Assembly: GCA_934180065.1 (NCBI GenBank)
Contig: CAKPRA010000047.1
Coordinates: 1-12,070, forward strand
Reading direction: 5' to 3'
Origin: an uncultured Clostridia bacterium
GTDB taxonomy: Bacteria > Bacillota > Clostridia > TANB77 > CAG-508
DNA: 12,070 bases
How positions within the stretch are numbered: position 1 is the stretch's first letter; each line of letters starts with the position of its first letter. The position numbers were made by a program, and so were the translations under genes. Below, one piece after another: positions 6,567-12,028 of the stretch. The notes under the pieces were generated by a model. That model searched no databases, was not told where the DNA came from, and saw only the letters and a program-made list of their open reading frames with translations.

Positions 6567-6620
6567 ATTATAAAAAATAGTTATTTCAGCTTTTTATAAA
6601 AGTTGTAACAAAGTTGTAAA
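6567..6620 (-). promoter_or_regulatory. OmpR/PhoB-type regulated promoter of lipoprotein B
   Basis: Minus-strand repeats TTTACAAC (6613-6620) and GTTACAAC (6602-6609) at an 11-bp offset, then 48 nt to a perfect TATAAT (6567-6572). The repeats differ from the lipoprotein A site by one base, in the spacer between them; TTTTATAAA directly after the repeats and TGAAATAA inside the 48 nt are also kept. There is no recognisable -35. Confidence 0.7.
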
Positions 6621-6756
6621 TTAAATTTAAAATTTCTTATTTTATAAAATCATAGACTCCTCTGCAATGTGTATACATCTGTATTTTATAAAATTATATT
6701 CACCTACAATTTTTCCAAATACATCATTAATTAAAATATAAAATAATTATTTTGAC

Positions 6757-7494
6757 TTAATTTTTATTTACCTCTCTTGAAACTTGATTTATTAAATCTT
6801 CATACTCCTTTAATTTTTCATCAAGTCTTACTTGACATTTTACAAATATTTCGACTAAATCTTTTATGTCTTTAGTAGTTTGTGCTTTATATAATGCAGC
6901 CCTATATTCTTTATTGTATTTATCATCAATTGCTATAAGATCTATATCATTTTCTATACATTGTCTAAGTATAATAAATCTTCCTATTCTTCCATTGCCA
7001 TCTTGAAAAGGATGTATTTGTTCAAATTTTTGATGAAAATCAGCTATTGCATATATATCCTTTTTACTTTCTTTCCAATCCTCTATCAAATTAAACATAT
7101 TATTTTCAACTAAATGAGGCTCACATAGTTTTAAATCTGTCTTTGAAAGTCTATTTTCATATTTCTTCCATTTACCAATATTATCTATTTCATCATCAAC
7201 ACTTCCTTTTTTTAAAATTCGATGCCAATTCCATAATAGATATTTGTCAAAAGGCTCATTTAATGATTTTATGACTTCATCAAATAGCTCTAAAGAATTA
7301 TTGGTTTCTATAACGTCATTTAAAAAATGCTCTCCTATTACTTGTTTTTGCTCTAATAAATCTATTAAATTTTCCTTGCTAAAAGTACTTCCTTCTAATT
7401 TATTTGAGTGATATAAATATTCAATTTTTATGGAGTCATATACCGAATTCTTTATTTTTGATAATTTTTGAATTACATCTATAGATATTTTCAT
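6757..7494 (-). CDS. Fic-domain protein AMP-transferase, self-inhibited (N-terminal inhibitory motif)
   Basis: The 245-residue protein carries the complete Fic active site HPFQDGNGRIGR (161-172): H161 is the catalytic base, D165 the metal ligand, and R169 and R172 bind phosphate. Fic enzymes usually move AMP from ATP onto a hydroxyl of a target protein. An N-terminal SNKLEG (30-35) fits the (S/T)xxxE(G/N) inhibitory helix, whose glutamate (E34) blocks productive ATP binding; this makes it a class II, self-regulated Fic, and no separate antitoxin is required. The target is unknown. It is the last gene of the operon with the 283-residue protein and HAD B. ATG at 7494 is chosen (GGAGG 7502-7506, 7 nt upstream). 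The ATG at 7497 is also possible; the ATG at 7509 overlaps the ribosome site. Confidence 0.9.
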   Translation of the reverse strand: MKISIDVIQKLSKIKNSVYDSIKIEYLYHSNKLEGSTFSKENLIDLLEQKQVIGEHFLNDVIETNNSLELFDEVIKSLNEPFDKYLLWNWHRILKKGSVDDEIDNIGKWKKYENRLSKTDLKLCEPHLVENNMFNLIEDWKESKKDIYAIADFHQKFEQIHPFQDGNGRIGRFIILRQCIENDIDLIAIDDKYNKEYRAALYKAQTTKDIKDLVEIFVKCQVRLDEKLKEYEDLINQVSREVNKN

Positions 7495-7508
7495 CATTAT
7501 TCCTCCCA

Positions 7509-7577
7509 TTATTTTAATACTTGTATATTTTCTTCTGATTTTTGTAATTTTAAAACCTCTGTCTTGTTTTCTATCAT
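7509..7577 (-). CDS. Possible 22-codon coupling ORF between HAD B and Fic
   Basis: An ATG at 7577 shares its first base with the last base of the HAD B stop (TAATG), and the ORF's own TAA shares its last base with the ATG at 7509 (TAATG again). The peptide begins MIENKTEVLK and ends ENIQVLK; it is hydrophilic and matches no family I know. There is no ribosome site of its own, so translation would depend on reinitiation after HAD B. It spans the intergenic gap exactly and could carry ribosomes to the Fic ribosome site. It may equally be chance. Confidence 0.25.
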   Translation of the reverse strand: MIENKTEVLKLQKSEENIQVLK

Positions 7578-8209
7578 TAATATAGCTTTTTCATTTCATT
7601 AAAGTTATCTATACTTATAATTTTTTTCTTGTCATATTCTTTGCCTTCTGGATTATAGTAAATTGAATCTATTCCATATTTGTTAGGGCCAAGCACATCT
7701 TTATCTATTGTATCTCCTATCATTAAACATTCTGATGGAGAATATTGTCCGCAAGCATTCATATAGCTCTCTTTGTATGGTTTTAGTACTGTATCTCCTG
7801 TATATATGTCATCAAAATATTCTATAATTCCAGCATTTTTTAATCTTGTTACTTGTGTGTATCTAAACCAATTTGTTAATACAACTAAACTTTTATTTTT
7901 TGATTTTAAGTGTTTTAACATATCTGTTGTTTCTGATAGTAGAATATCATTAATATCTGCATTTATTTTTATCCATCCTTCTATTATTTCACTTGTGATA
8001 TTTATCCCTGTTTTATTTTTGTAATAATTACTTAAATCATTTACATCATATTTTGTATGTTTTTTTTCATATTCTATTAATATCTCATAATATACTGAAA
8101 GAAATTTGTCAGCTTCTTTTCCTAGTACATCTTTAAAGTAGTTTATTTCTTTTGAAAAATCTCCATTAAGAAGAGTTCCATCTAGGTCAAATATAAATCT
8201 CTTTTTCAT
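7577..8209 (-). CDS. HAD-superfamily hydrolase (subfamily IA, YjjG/YfnB-like), copy B
   Basis: This 210-residue paralogue of the HAD at 1925-2557 keeps every catalytic residue: D8 and D10 in DLDGT, T112 in VVLTNW, K143 in VLKP, and D166 and D171 in GDTIDKD. Differences gather in the cap (about 15-66) and at the extreme C-terminus; the core from about 68 to 195 is nearly unchanged. Both copies are therefore probably active, perhaps with altered substrate choice. The gene starts 27 nt after the 283-residue protein, with AAGGAG 6 nt before the ATG, and appears to share its transcript and that of Fic. Copy A is instead a separate unit 5 kb away. Confidence 0.87.
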   Translation of the reverse strand: MKKRFIFDLDGTLLNGDFSKEINYFKDVLGKEADKFLSVYYEILIEYEKKHTKYDVNDLSNYYKNKTGINITSEIIEGWIKINADINDILLSETTDMLKHLKSKNKSLVVLTNWFRYTQVTRLKNAGIIEYFDDIYTGDTVLKPYKESYMNACGQYSPSECLMIGDTIDKDVLGPNKYGIDSIYYNPEGKEYDKKKIISIDNFNEMKKLY

Positions 8210-8236
8210 TAATTTCTCCTTTTTATTTATTTTTAA

Positions 8237-9088
8237 TTACATTATAATTTTTCCTTCTAAATTTGCTATATAACATTTTGGATATTTTTCTTTTAATACT
8301 TTTAATTTTTCTAAATTCTTTTCAAGTTCCTTACTAACTAAAATTCCCTCTATAAAACAAGATGGCATTCCAAATAATATTGCACTTTCTCTATTTGTCG
8401 TAAGAGCTGTTCTTTCTTTACAATATATATAATTTTTATAGAACCACTTTTTCAAAATTGTTTTCACAATTTTTGGGTTTAAATTCAAATTAAATACATC
8501 TTGTTTTATAAAGTCTTGAGCCTCTTGACTTTGAGTATTAAAAATAAATGCAATGTCTACTTTATTGTTTGATAAGCTTGGCATAAATCTGCTTTCTTTT
8601 GTTTGCTCTGCAATCCATCTCCAATTTGGTGTGTTTTTGAATTTATCAAGTGCCTGATCCAGCTCTCCATATGGAACGAGTTTTATTTCTACAGCTTTAT
8701 TTTGCGCAGTTCCTATTGTTACAGTTGCTCCACTATACAATTTAACATATTTACCTAGTGTAATTTCTTTTTGTATATTCCACATTGATGCACAAAATGG
8801 AGTTTTTTTGTTTTTGTTATATGTTGTAATAAAATCTTGACTGATAATTCCATCTTTTTTTATTTCATCAAGGTGTTCCATTGCTGATCTTGCTCCATGA
8901 AGAAAAGTGTGCTTTTTTAATACAAGAAAATCTCCAATATTGTAGTCATTTGGTTGTAACTTAAAATTTGAATTTAGCTCATAAAATTTGTTGATTTGAT
9001 TTATGAATGCTGTTTTTACATCTTTGTTAAATTTAAAATACTTTTTTGCTTTTGCTATATATAAATTTTTGTTTGTTGATTCTTCCAT
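8237..9088 (-). CDS. Uncharacterised 283-residue protein; faint ADP-ribosyltransferase-like pattern
   Basis: I do not recognise the family with confidence. No signal peptide or membrane segment is seen, so it is probably cytoplasmic. The N-terminal 60 residues are Lys/Asn-rich. A conserved-looking block, TFLHGARSAMEHLDEIKKDGI (starting at 61), is followed by PFCASMWNI (97-105), and near the C-terminus by FGMPSCFIEGILVS (239-252). An early 'HG...L..I...GI', a middle 'S' strand and a late 'IEGI' glutamate are the order found in ADP-ribosyltransferase folds (H64, S101 and E247 would be the candidate residues). That is pattern inference only; a carbohydrate or RNA enzyme is equally open. The ribosome site is weak (AAAAGAGA about 7 nt upstream). 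It heads the operon with HAD B and Fic. Confidence 0.75.
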   Translation of the reverse strand: MEESTNKNLYIAKAKKYFKFNKDVKTAFINQINKFYELNSNFKLQPNDYNIGDFLVLKKHTFLHGARSAMEHLDEIKKDGIISQDFITTYNKNKKTPFCASMWNIQKEITLGKYVKLYSGATVTIGTAQNKAVEIKLVPYGELDQALDKFKNTPNWRWIAEQTKESRFMPSLSNNKVDIAFIFNTQSQEAQDFIKQDVFNLNLNPKIVKTILKKWFYKNYIYCKERTALTTNRESAILFGMPSCFIEGILVSKELEKNLEKLKVLKEKYPKCYIANLEGKIIM

Positions 9089-9138
9089 TTTTTCATCTCT
9101 TTTCCATTTTATATCTATATAATTTCTTCATATTATTA

Positions 9139-9186
9139 TAAAACATCAGACTTATTAAATATGCCAAAAACAAGTCTAATGTTTTA
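9139..9186 (-). terminator. Hairpin terminator after the Rpn-like small gene
   Basis: 15-bp arms TAAAACATCAGACTT (9139-9153) and its near-complement (9172-9186) contain a single mismatch, which is a G-U pair in the minus-strand RNA; the loop is 18 nt. The tail is T/A-rich (TTTTATAATAATA) and not a clean U-run. It lies 25 nt after the gene's stop. No convincing promoter for the next gene is visible between it and 9088. Confidence 0.55.
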
Positions 9187-9211
9187 CATAGAAATTTGAG
9201 TTTATCGTAAT

Positions 9212-9478
9212 TTATAATTTTTCAATTTCGTCCTTTGTAAGTCCAGTAATTTTAATAATTAAATTAATATCCATTTCTTCTGCTAACATTTTTTTGGCTG
9301 TTTCAATTTTTTCTTCTATTTTTCCTTCTTCCCTTCCTTGATCTCTTGCGGCTGTCATTGCAAACTTTCTGTCTATTTCGGCTGTTTCTCTTAAATATGC
9401 AATTCTTCTCTCGGCTTCGTTTCCACTTAAGTATTCTAGCTCTTCTTCGGCTTTCTTTACTTTTTCATTTTCTATCAT
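9212..9478 (-). CDS. Free-standing C-terminal part of an Rpn/PD-(D/E)XK family protein
   Basis: The 88-residue product corresponds to the C-terminal segment of Rpn-type (PDDEXK_2, recombination-promoting nuclease/putative transposase) proteins: EEELEYLSGNEAERRIAYLRE (starting at 11), then a Glu/Lys-rich helix with REEGKIEEKIETAKKML (49-65), and the usual ending INLIIKITGLTKDEIEKL (71-88). The nuclease domain is absent, and no remnant of it is visible upstream in any minus-strand frame. Yet the piece has a good promoter (9518-9546), a strong ribosome site (GGAGG, 8 nt before the ATG at 9478) and a terminator, so it looks expressed and not merely decaying. In E. coli, short C-terminal Rpn proteins made from internal starts act as antitoxins to the full nuclease; a similar role here is inference. 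The ATG at 9493 overlaps the ribosome site. Confidence 0.7.
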   Translation of the reverse strand: MIENEKVKKAEEELEYLSGNEAERRIAYLRETAEIDRKFAMTAARDQGREEGKIEEKIETAKKMLAEEMDINLIIKITGLTKDEIEKL

Positions 9479-9517
9479 TTTTAGTTCCTCCATATTTTCA
9501 AAACTAATATTGCTTCC

Positions 9518-9546
9518 ATTCTAGCATATTTGTTTTGTTTGTTCAA
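9518..9546 (-). promoter_or_regulatory. Sigma-A promoter of the Rpn C-terminal gene
   Basis: On the minus strand: -35 TTGAAC (9541-9546), a 17-nt spacer and -10 TAGAAT (9518-9523). Each box has one or two changes from consensus. A start near 9511 gives a leader of about 33 nt with GGAGG in place. Confidence 0.65.
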
Positions 9547-9709
9547 TTATTTTGAAGATTTTGTGTATGAATTTACACTTTTGAATTTAAATTTTTTGAA
9601 TAAAATTTTTATGTTTTCAAATTTCTATGATTTCTTATTTAACCATAGTTTGCTGGATATTTCAAGAAATTTCGCAATACTTTTTTCGACAAGTTTCATA
9701 TTAGTTACT
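9547..9709. other. Intergenic stretch with no supported gene
   Basis: This AT-rich region lies between the aminopeptidase terminator and the Rpn-like gene promoter. It contains one 16-nt interrupted palindrome, GTGTATGAATTTACAC (9563-9578, 5-bp arms), about 17 nt upstream of the -35, a conceivable operator. On the minus strand a 24-codon frame (9625-9699, beginning MKLVEKSIAK) has no ribosome site and is not counted as a gene. Confidence 0.5.
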
Positions 9710-9750
9710 AAAATAGAGCAATTGATATTTTAGATCAATTGCTCTATTTT
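9710..9750. terminator. Strong bidirectional terminator after aminopeptidase C
   Basis: A perfect 17-bp hairpin: AAAATAGAGCAATTGAT at 9710-9726 and its complement at 9734-9750, 7-nt loop. Each arm starts with A4 and ends with T4, so it works on paper in both directions. It starts 47 nt after the aminopeptidase stop. Confidence 0.85.
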
Positions 9751-9796
9751 ACAATAATTTTCTTAAATATTTTTATTTTAGCACGAAATTTCAAAT

Positions 9797-11107
9797 TTAA
9801 TCTAATGTTCCCATTGCGTCCCATGGTTTTAGTCTAATTTTTTCTGTTGTTAGTATATTTTGCTCTTCTTGTGTTAGATATTTTTTGTTTATTACTACTT
9901 GATATACATAGCTATTAAACCAAGTATCTGTTGCTACATGATAACCTTTATTTGCTTTTTTATCACCCCAACTGTTTTCTATTTTCCATTTTGTTGGTGT
10001 ATCATTTTCTAAGTTTACTCCTGTTATTACCATTGCATGATTCATTGCACTTTCTCTTGTATCTATCATTGCTTCTTTTGACATTTTGCTGTTTATTTGA
10101 AATAAAGTATCTATATCAAAAGATTTATCATCCCATGTTCCATCATCAATATCTCTTGCTTTTGAGCAATCTGAACCAAACCATACTGGCTCTCCATCTT
10201 TTAATTGATTTATTGTTAGTGCTTTTAGTCTATTCATATCCAAGTTTAAATATAATATTTCTTTTCCATCAATTACATTTCCAATATGATCTACTGTATA
10301 TACTTTATTAAATGGTTTATCATCTGTTGGACTGTTTATTATACTTACATAATCATCTAAATTTATGTCTGCTATTTCCTTATAAAATCTCATAGGATCT
10401 AAGTCTTTTATTATATTGTAATTATCATCTTTATCTACATATTCAAATGAGAATTTTTTAGGTGGAACTCCAAAACTACTACATAAAATTTTATAAATAT
10501 TTTCTATCCATTCTGCTTTTTTTCCATCTATATTTTCATTATTGTGTCTTATTTCAAATGCAAACTTACGAATATATCTATTTAGTAATCCATCAATTTC
10601 ACGTGTATTTGAGCTTTGGAATGTTTCTGGGAATGCACTTTTAGGTACTATTCCATATTTATTTACTATGTTTACAAATAAATCCCATTGACCGCCATCT
10701 TGAATTCCACTGCTTAATAACCCATCTAGAGCTCTATCATCTTTTTCTTTATCTTTTAAAGATATGATATTTTCTAATAAATAATTGCATTTTTCTAATT
10801 TATCATAAAATGCTATGTAATTTTGTGATAACTCGAAATCCTTTAAATTGTATTTTTTTGCAATTTTTTCTCTAATTACATTGCATCCTGCAAATATCCA
10901 GCATCTTCCACTTTGTTTTTGATCTGTTACTGGTAAAGTTTTTAAGTTTATTGAGAACATATCTCTTGAAAATTCAGTTTGTTCATTCACTCTTATTAAG
11001 TCACTTATTTTACTTTTCACTAATGCTCTTCTTGTTATAGTATGTGCAGTATTATTTAAATACTGTGATTCAATATTATTTAAATTTTCCTTTGTTATTT
11101 CTTTCAT
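9797..11107 (-). CDS. pepC: Aminopeptidase C (bleomycin hydrolase family, peptidase C1B)
   Basis: The 436-residue cytoplasmic cysteine aminopeptidase cleaves N-terminal residues from peptides; the family forms a hexameric barrel with the active sites inside. The catalytic set is complete: oxyanion Q63, nucleophile C69 in QSGRCWIFA, H357 in NHAMVITGV and N378 in ENSWG. The length equals the family norm (about 435-455). The C-terminus LKPWDAMGTLD matches the PWDPMG-type tail that reaches into the active site and gives the enzyme its aminopeptidase specificity. The start is supported by GGAGG 8 nt upstream. It has its own promoter and a strong terminator, so it is a one-gene unit, likely for peptide use. 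Confidence 0.95.
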   Translation of the reverse strand: MKEITKENLNNIESQYLNNTAHTITRRALVKSKISDLIRVNEQTEFSRDMFSINLKTLPVTDQKQSGRCWIFAGCNVIREKIAKKYNLKDFELSQNYIAFYDKLEKCNYLLENIISLKDKEKDDRALDGLLSSGIQDGGQWDLFVNIVNKYGIVPKSAFPETFQSSNTREIDGLLNRYIRKFAFEIRHNNENIDGKKAEWIENIYKILCSSFGVPPKKFSFEYVDKDDNYNIIKDLDPMRFYKEIADINLDDYVSIINSPTDDKPFNKVYTVDHIGNVIDGKEILYLNLDMNRLKALTINQLKDGEPVWFGSDCSKARDIDDGTWDDKSFDIDTLFQINSKMSKEAMIDTRESAMNHAMVITGVNLENDTPTKWKIENSWGDKKANKGYHVATDTWFNSYVYQVVINKKYLTQEEQNILTTEKIRLKPWDAMGTLD

Positions 11108-11130
11108 TATTTTATCCTCCTGTTTTTTTC

Positions 11131-11159
11131 ATTATAGCAAAAGAATAAATTTTATTCAA
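11131..11159 (-). promoter_or_regulatory. Sigma-A promoter of aminopeptidase C with a palindrome in the spacer
   Basis: On the minus strand: -35 TTGAAT (11154-11159), 17 nt, -10 TATAAT (11131-11136). A perfect 7-1-7 palindrome GAATAAA-T-TTTATTC (11143-11157) sits in the spacer and overlaps the -35, a place where a repressor would block polymerase. The palindrome is all but A/T, so chance is possible. Confidence 0.7.
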
Positions 11160-11194
11160 TTAATTATTATCGTTTTTATTATAGAATCTATAAA

Positions 11195-11232
11195 TAGGGA
11201 CGCTCCCTGACTTTAATTAAGAATCGTCCCTA
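11195..11232. repeat. 38-bp GGGACG-type palindromic repeat (REP-like)
   Basis: Terminal inverted repeats TAGGGACG (11195-11202) and CGTCCCTA (11225-11232), with a smaller GGGA-CGC-TCCC hairpin nested at 11197-11207. Locally GC-rich compared with its surroundings. The motif GGGACG(G/A)TTC at repeat ends is widespread in Clostridia intergenic DNA. It starts 16 nt after the stop of the anchored protein and may also end its transcript. Confidence 0.55.
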
Positions 11233-11247
11233 CTTTTTGTCTTATTT

Positions 11248-11892
11248 TTAGTTAATTTTAAATGTATTAAACATTGCATACATAATTGCCATTACACCTT
11301 CTTGTATTTCTGGTGATGGAGAACAATCCATTTCTACTATATATGTTATATTATCTCCATTAGAAATATAATATCTTTTAAAAATTATTCCTTCATCTTT
11401 TCCATTTTCAACGGCAACTTCAATTCCATTGTTTAATTTTGTCATTTGATATTTTGCTACTGATTTTAGCTTTTGACTTATTGAGATATTTTCTTTTGTG
11501 ACAAATAATCCACATTCTTCATCTTCATTAAATTGGTATACATCTTCATTATTAGAATTAGACACTTTAAAATCATCTGTATAATACATTTCATATCCTA
11601 AACTACTTTTGTATAATTTCATGTCTATACTATCATCTTTGTTTCCTTCTCTACCTACATAAATCTTCTTGTGATCCGGACTATTTGTTGAATTATTACT
11701 ATTTGTTGTTATTTTATTATTATTACTACTTAAGTTTTCATTTGATTTGTTTGAATCCATTTGTGCAATTTTATTTTCTAATTCACTTACTTTACTTTTT
11801 TCTTTGTTTACTGTATCAATTAAATACCACCCCACAAAACCTATTACTGCAATTAATAGTATAATTAATATTCCTAATAATACTTTTTTCAT
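11248..11892 (-). CDS. Membrane-anchored extracellular protein of unknown function
   Basis: The 214-residue protein has one N-terminal membrane segment (about 4-25) with no lipobox or clear cleavage site, so it is probably an uncleaved anchor with the rest outside. A short Lys/Glu-rich coiled-coil-like stretch (29-46) leads into an Asn/Ser-rich flexible linker (47-71). The C-terminal domain (about 76-214) includes GYEMYYTDDFKV, CGLFVTKE and a final helix EGVMAIMYAMFNTFKI; the plan resembles small PsbP/Mog1-like surface domains, an inference from pattern only. It is a single gene with a clear promoter. GGAGG lies 12 nt before the ATG, longer than usual, but no closer in-frame start exists. Confidence 0.75.
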   Translation of the reverse strand: MKKVLLGILIILLIAVIGFVGWYLIDTVNKEKSKVSELENKIAQMDSNKSNENLSSNNNKITTNSNNSTNSPDHKKIYVGREGNKDDSIDMKLYKSSLGYEMYYTDDFKVSNSNNEDVYQFNEDEECGLFVTKENISISQKLKSVAKYQMTKLNNGIEVAVENGKDEGIIFKRYYISNGDNITYIVEMDCSPSPEIQEGVMAIMYAMFNTFKIN

Positions 11893-11929
11893 AAAATATC
11901 AATACCTCCTTTATTAACGCTTTAGTAAA

Positions 11930-11958
11930 ATTTTAACATTTATTGTAGATTTAGTCAA
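11930..11958 (-). promoter_or_regulatory. Sigma-A promoter of the anchored surface protein
   Basis: On the minus strand: -35 TTGACT (11953-11958), a 17-nt spacer and -10 TAAAAT (11930-11935). The start point would be near 11923, giving a leader of about 30 nt. Confidence 0.7.
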
Positions 11959-11976
11959 TTACCATTTTACACTATT

Positions 11977-12010
11977 TTAAGACATGAAAAAATTTTTTTT
12001 CATGTCTTAA
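11977..12010. terminator. Palindromic hairpin between the upstream gene and the anchored protein
   Basis: A near-perfect palindrome: TTAAGACATG followed by A6 (11977-11992) and T8 followed by CATGTCTTAA (11993-12010). It is placed as a terminator 18 nt after the stop of the partial gene to the right. The tail after it on the minus strand (TTAAAATAG) is only weakly U-rich. It also lies 18 nt above the next -35, so an operator role is possible. Confidence 0.5.
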
Positions 12011-12028
12011 ATCTATTGCAATAACTGC

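Noticed and set aside
5900..6580. Several overlapping plus-strand frames
   Set aside because: All are antisense to lipoprotein B; the low-complexity Leu/Phe/Tyr/His composition mirrors its Glu/Asn/Lys linker.
9625..9699. Minus-strand 24-codon frame beginning MKLVEKSIAK, amphipathic in appearance
   Set aside because: There is no ribosome site, it begins 10 nt beyond a strong terminator and it has no visible promoter. The frame stays open for another 25 codons past its TAG, so it could be debris of an old gene, but nothing identifies it.
9530..9733. Plus-strand open frame of 67 codons in the intergenic stretch
   Set aside because: It has no ribosome site, is Phe/Leu/Asn-rich, and runs across both the minus-strand promoter at 9518-9546 and the terminator hairpin at 9710-9750.
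9931..10311. Plus-strand open frame of 126 codons
   Set aside because: Antisense to aminopeptidase C, whose catalytic residues confirm the minus strand.
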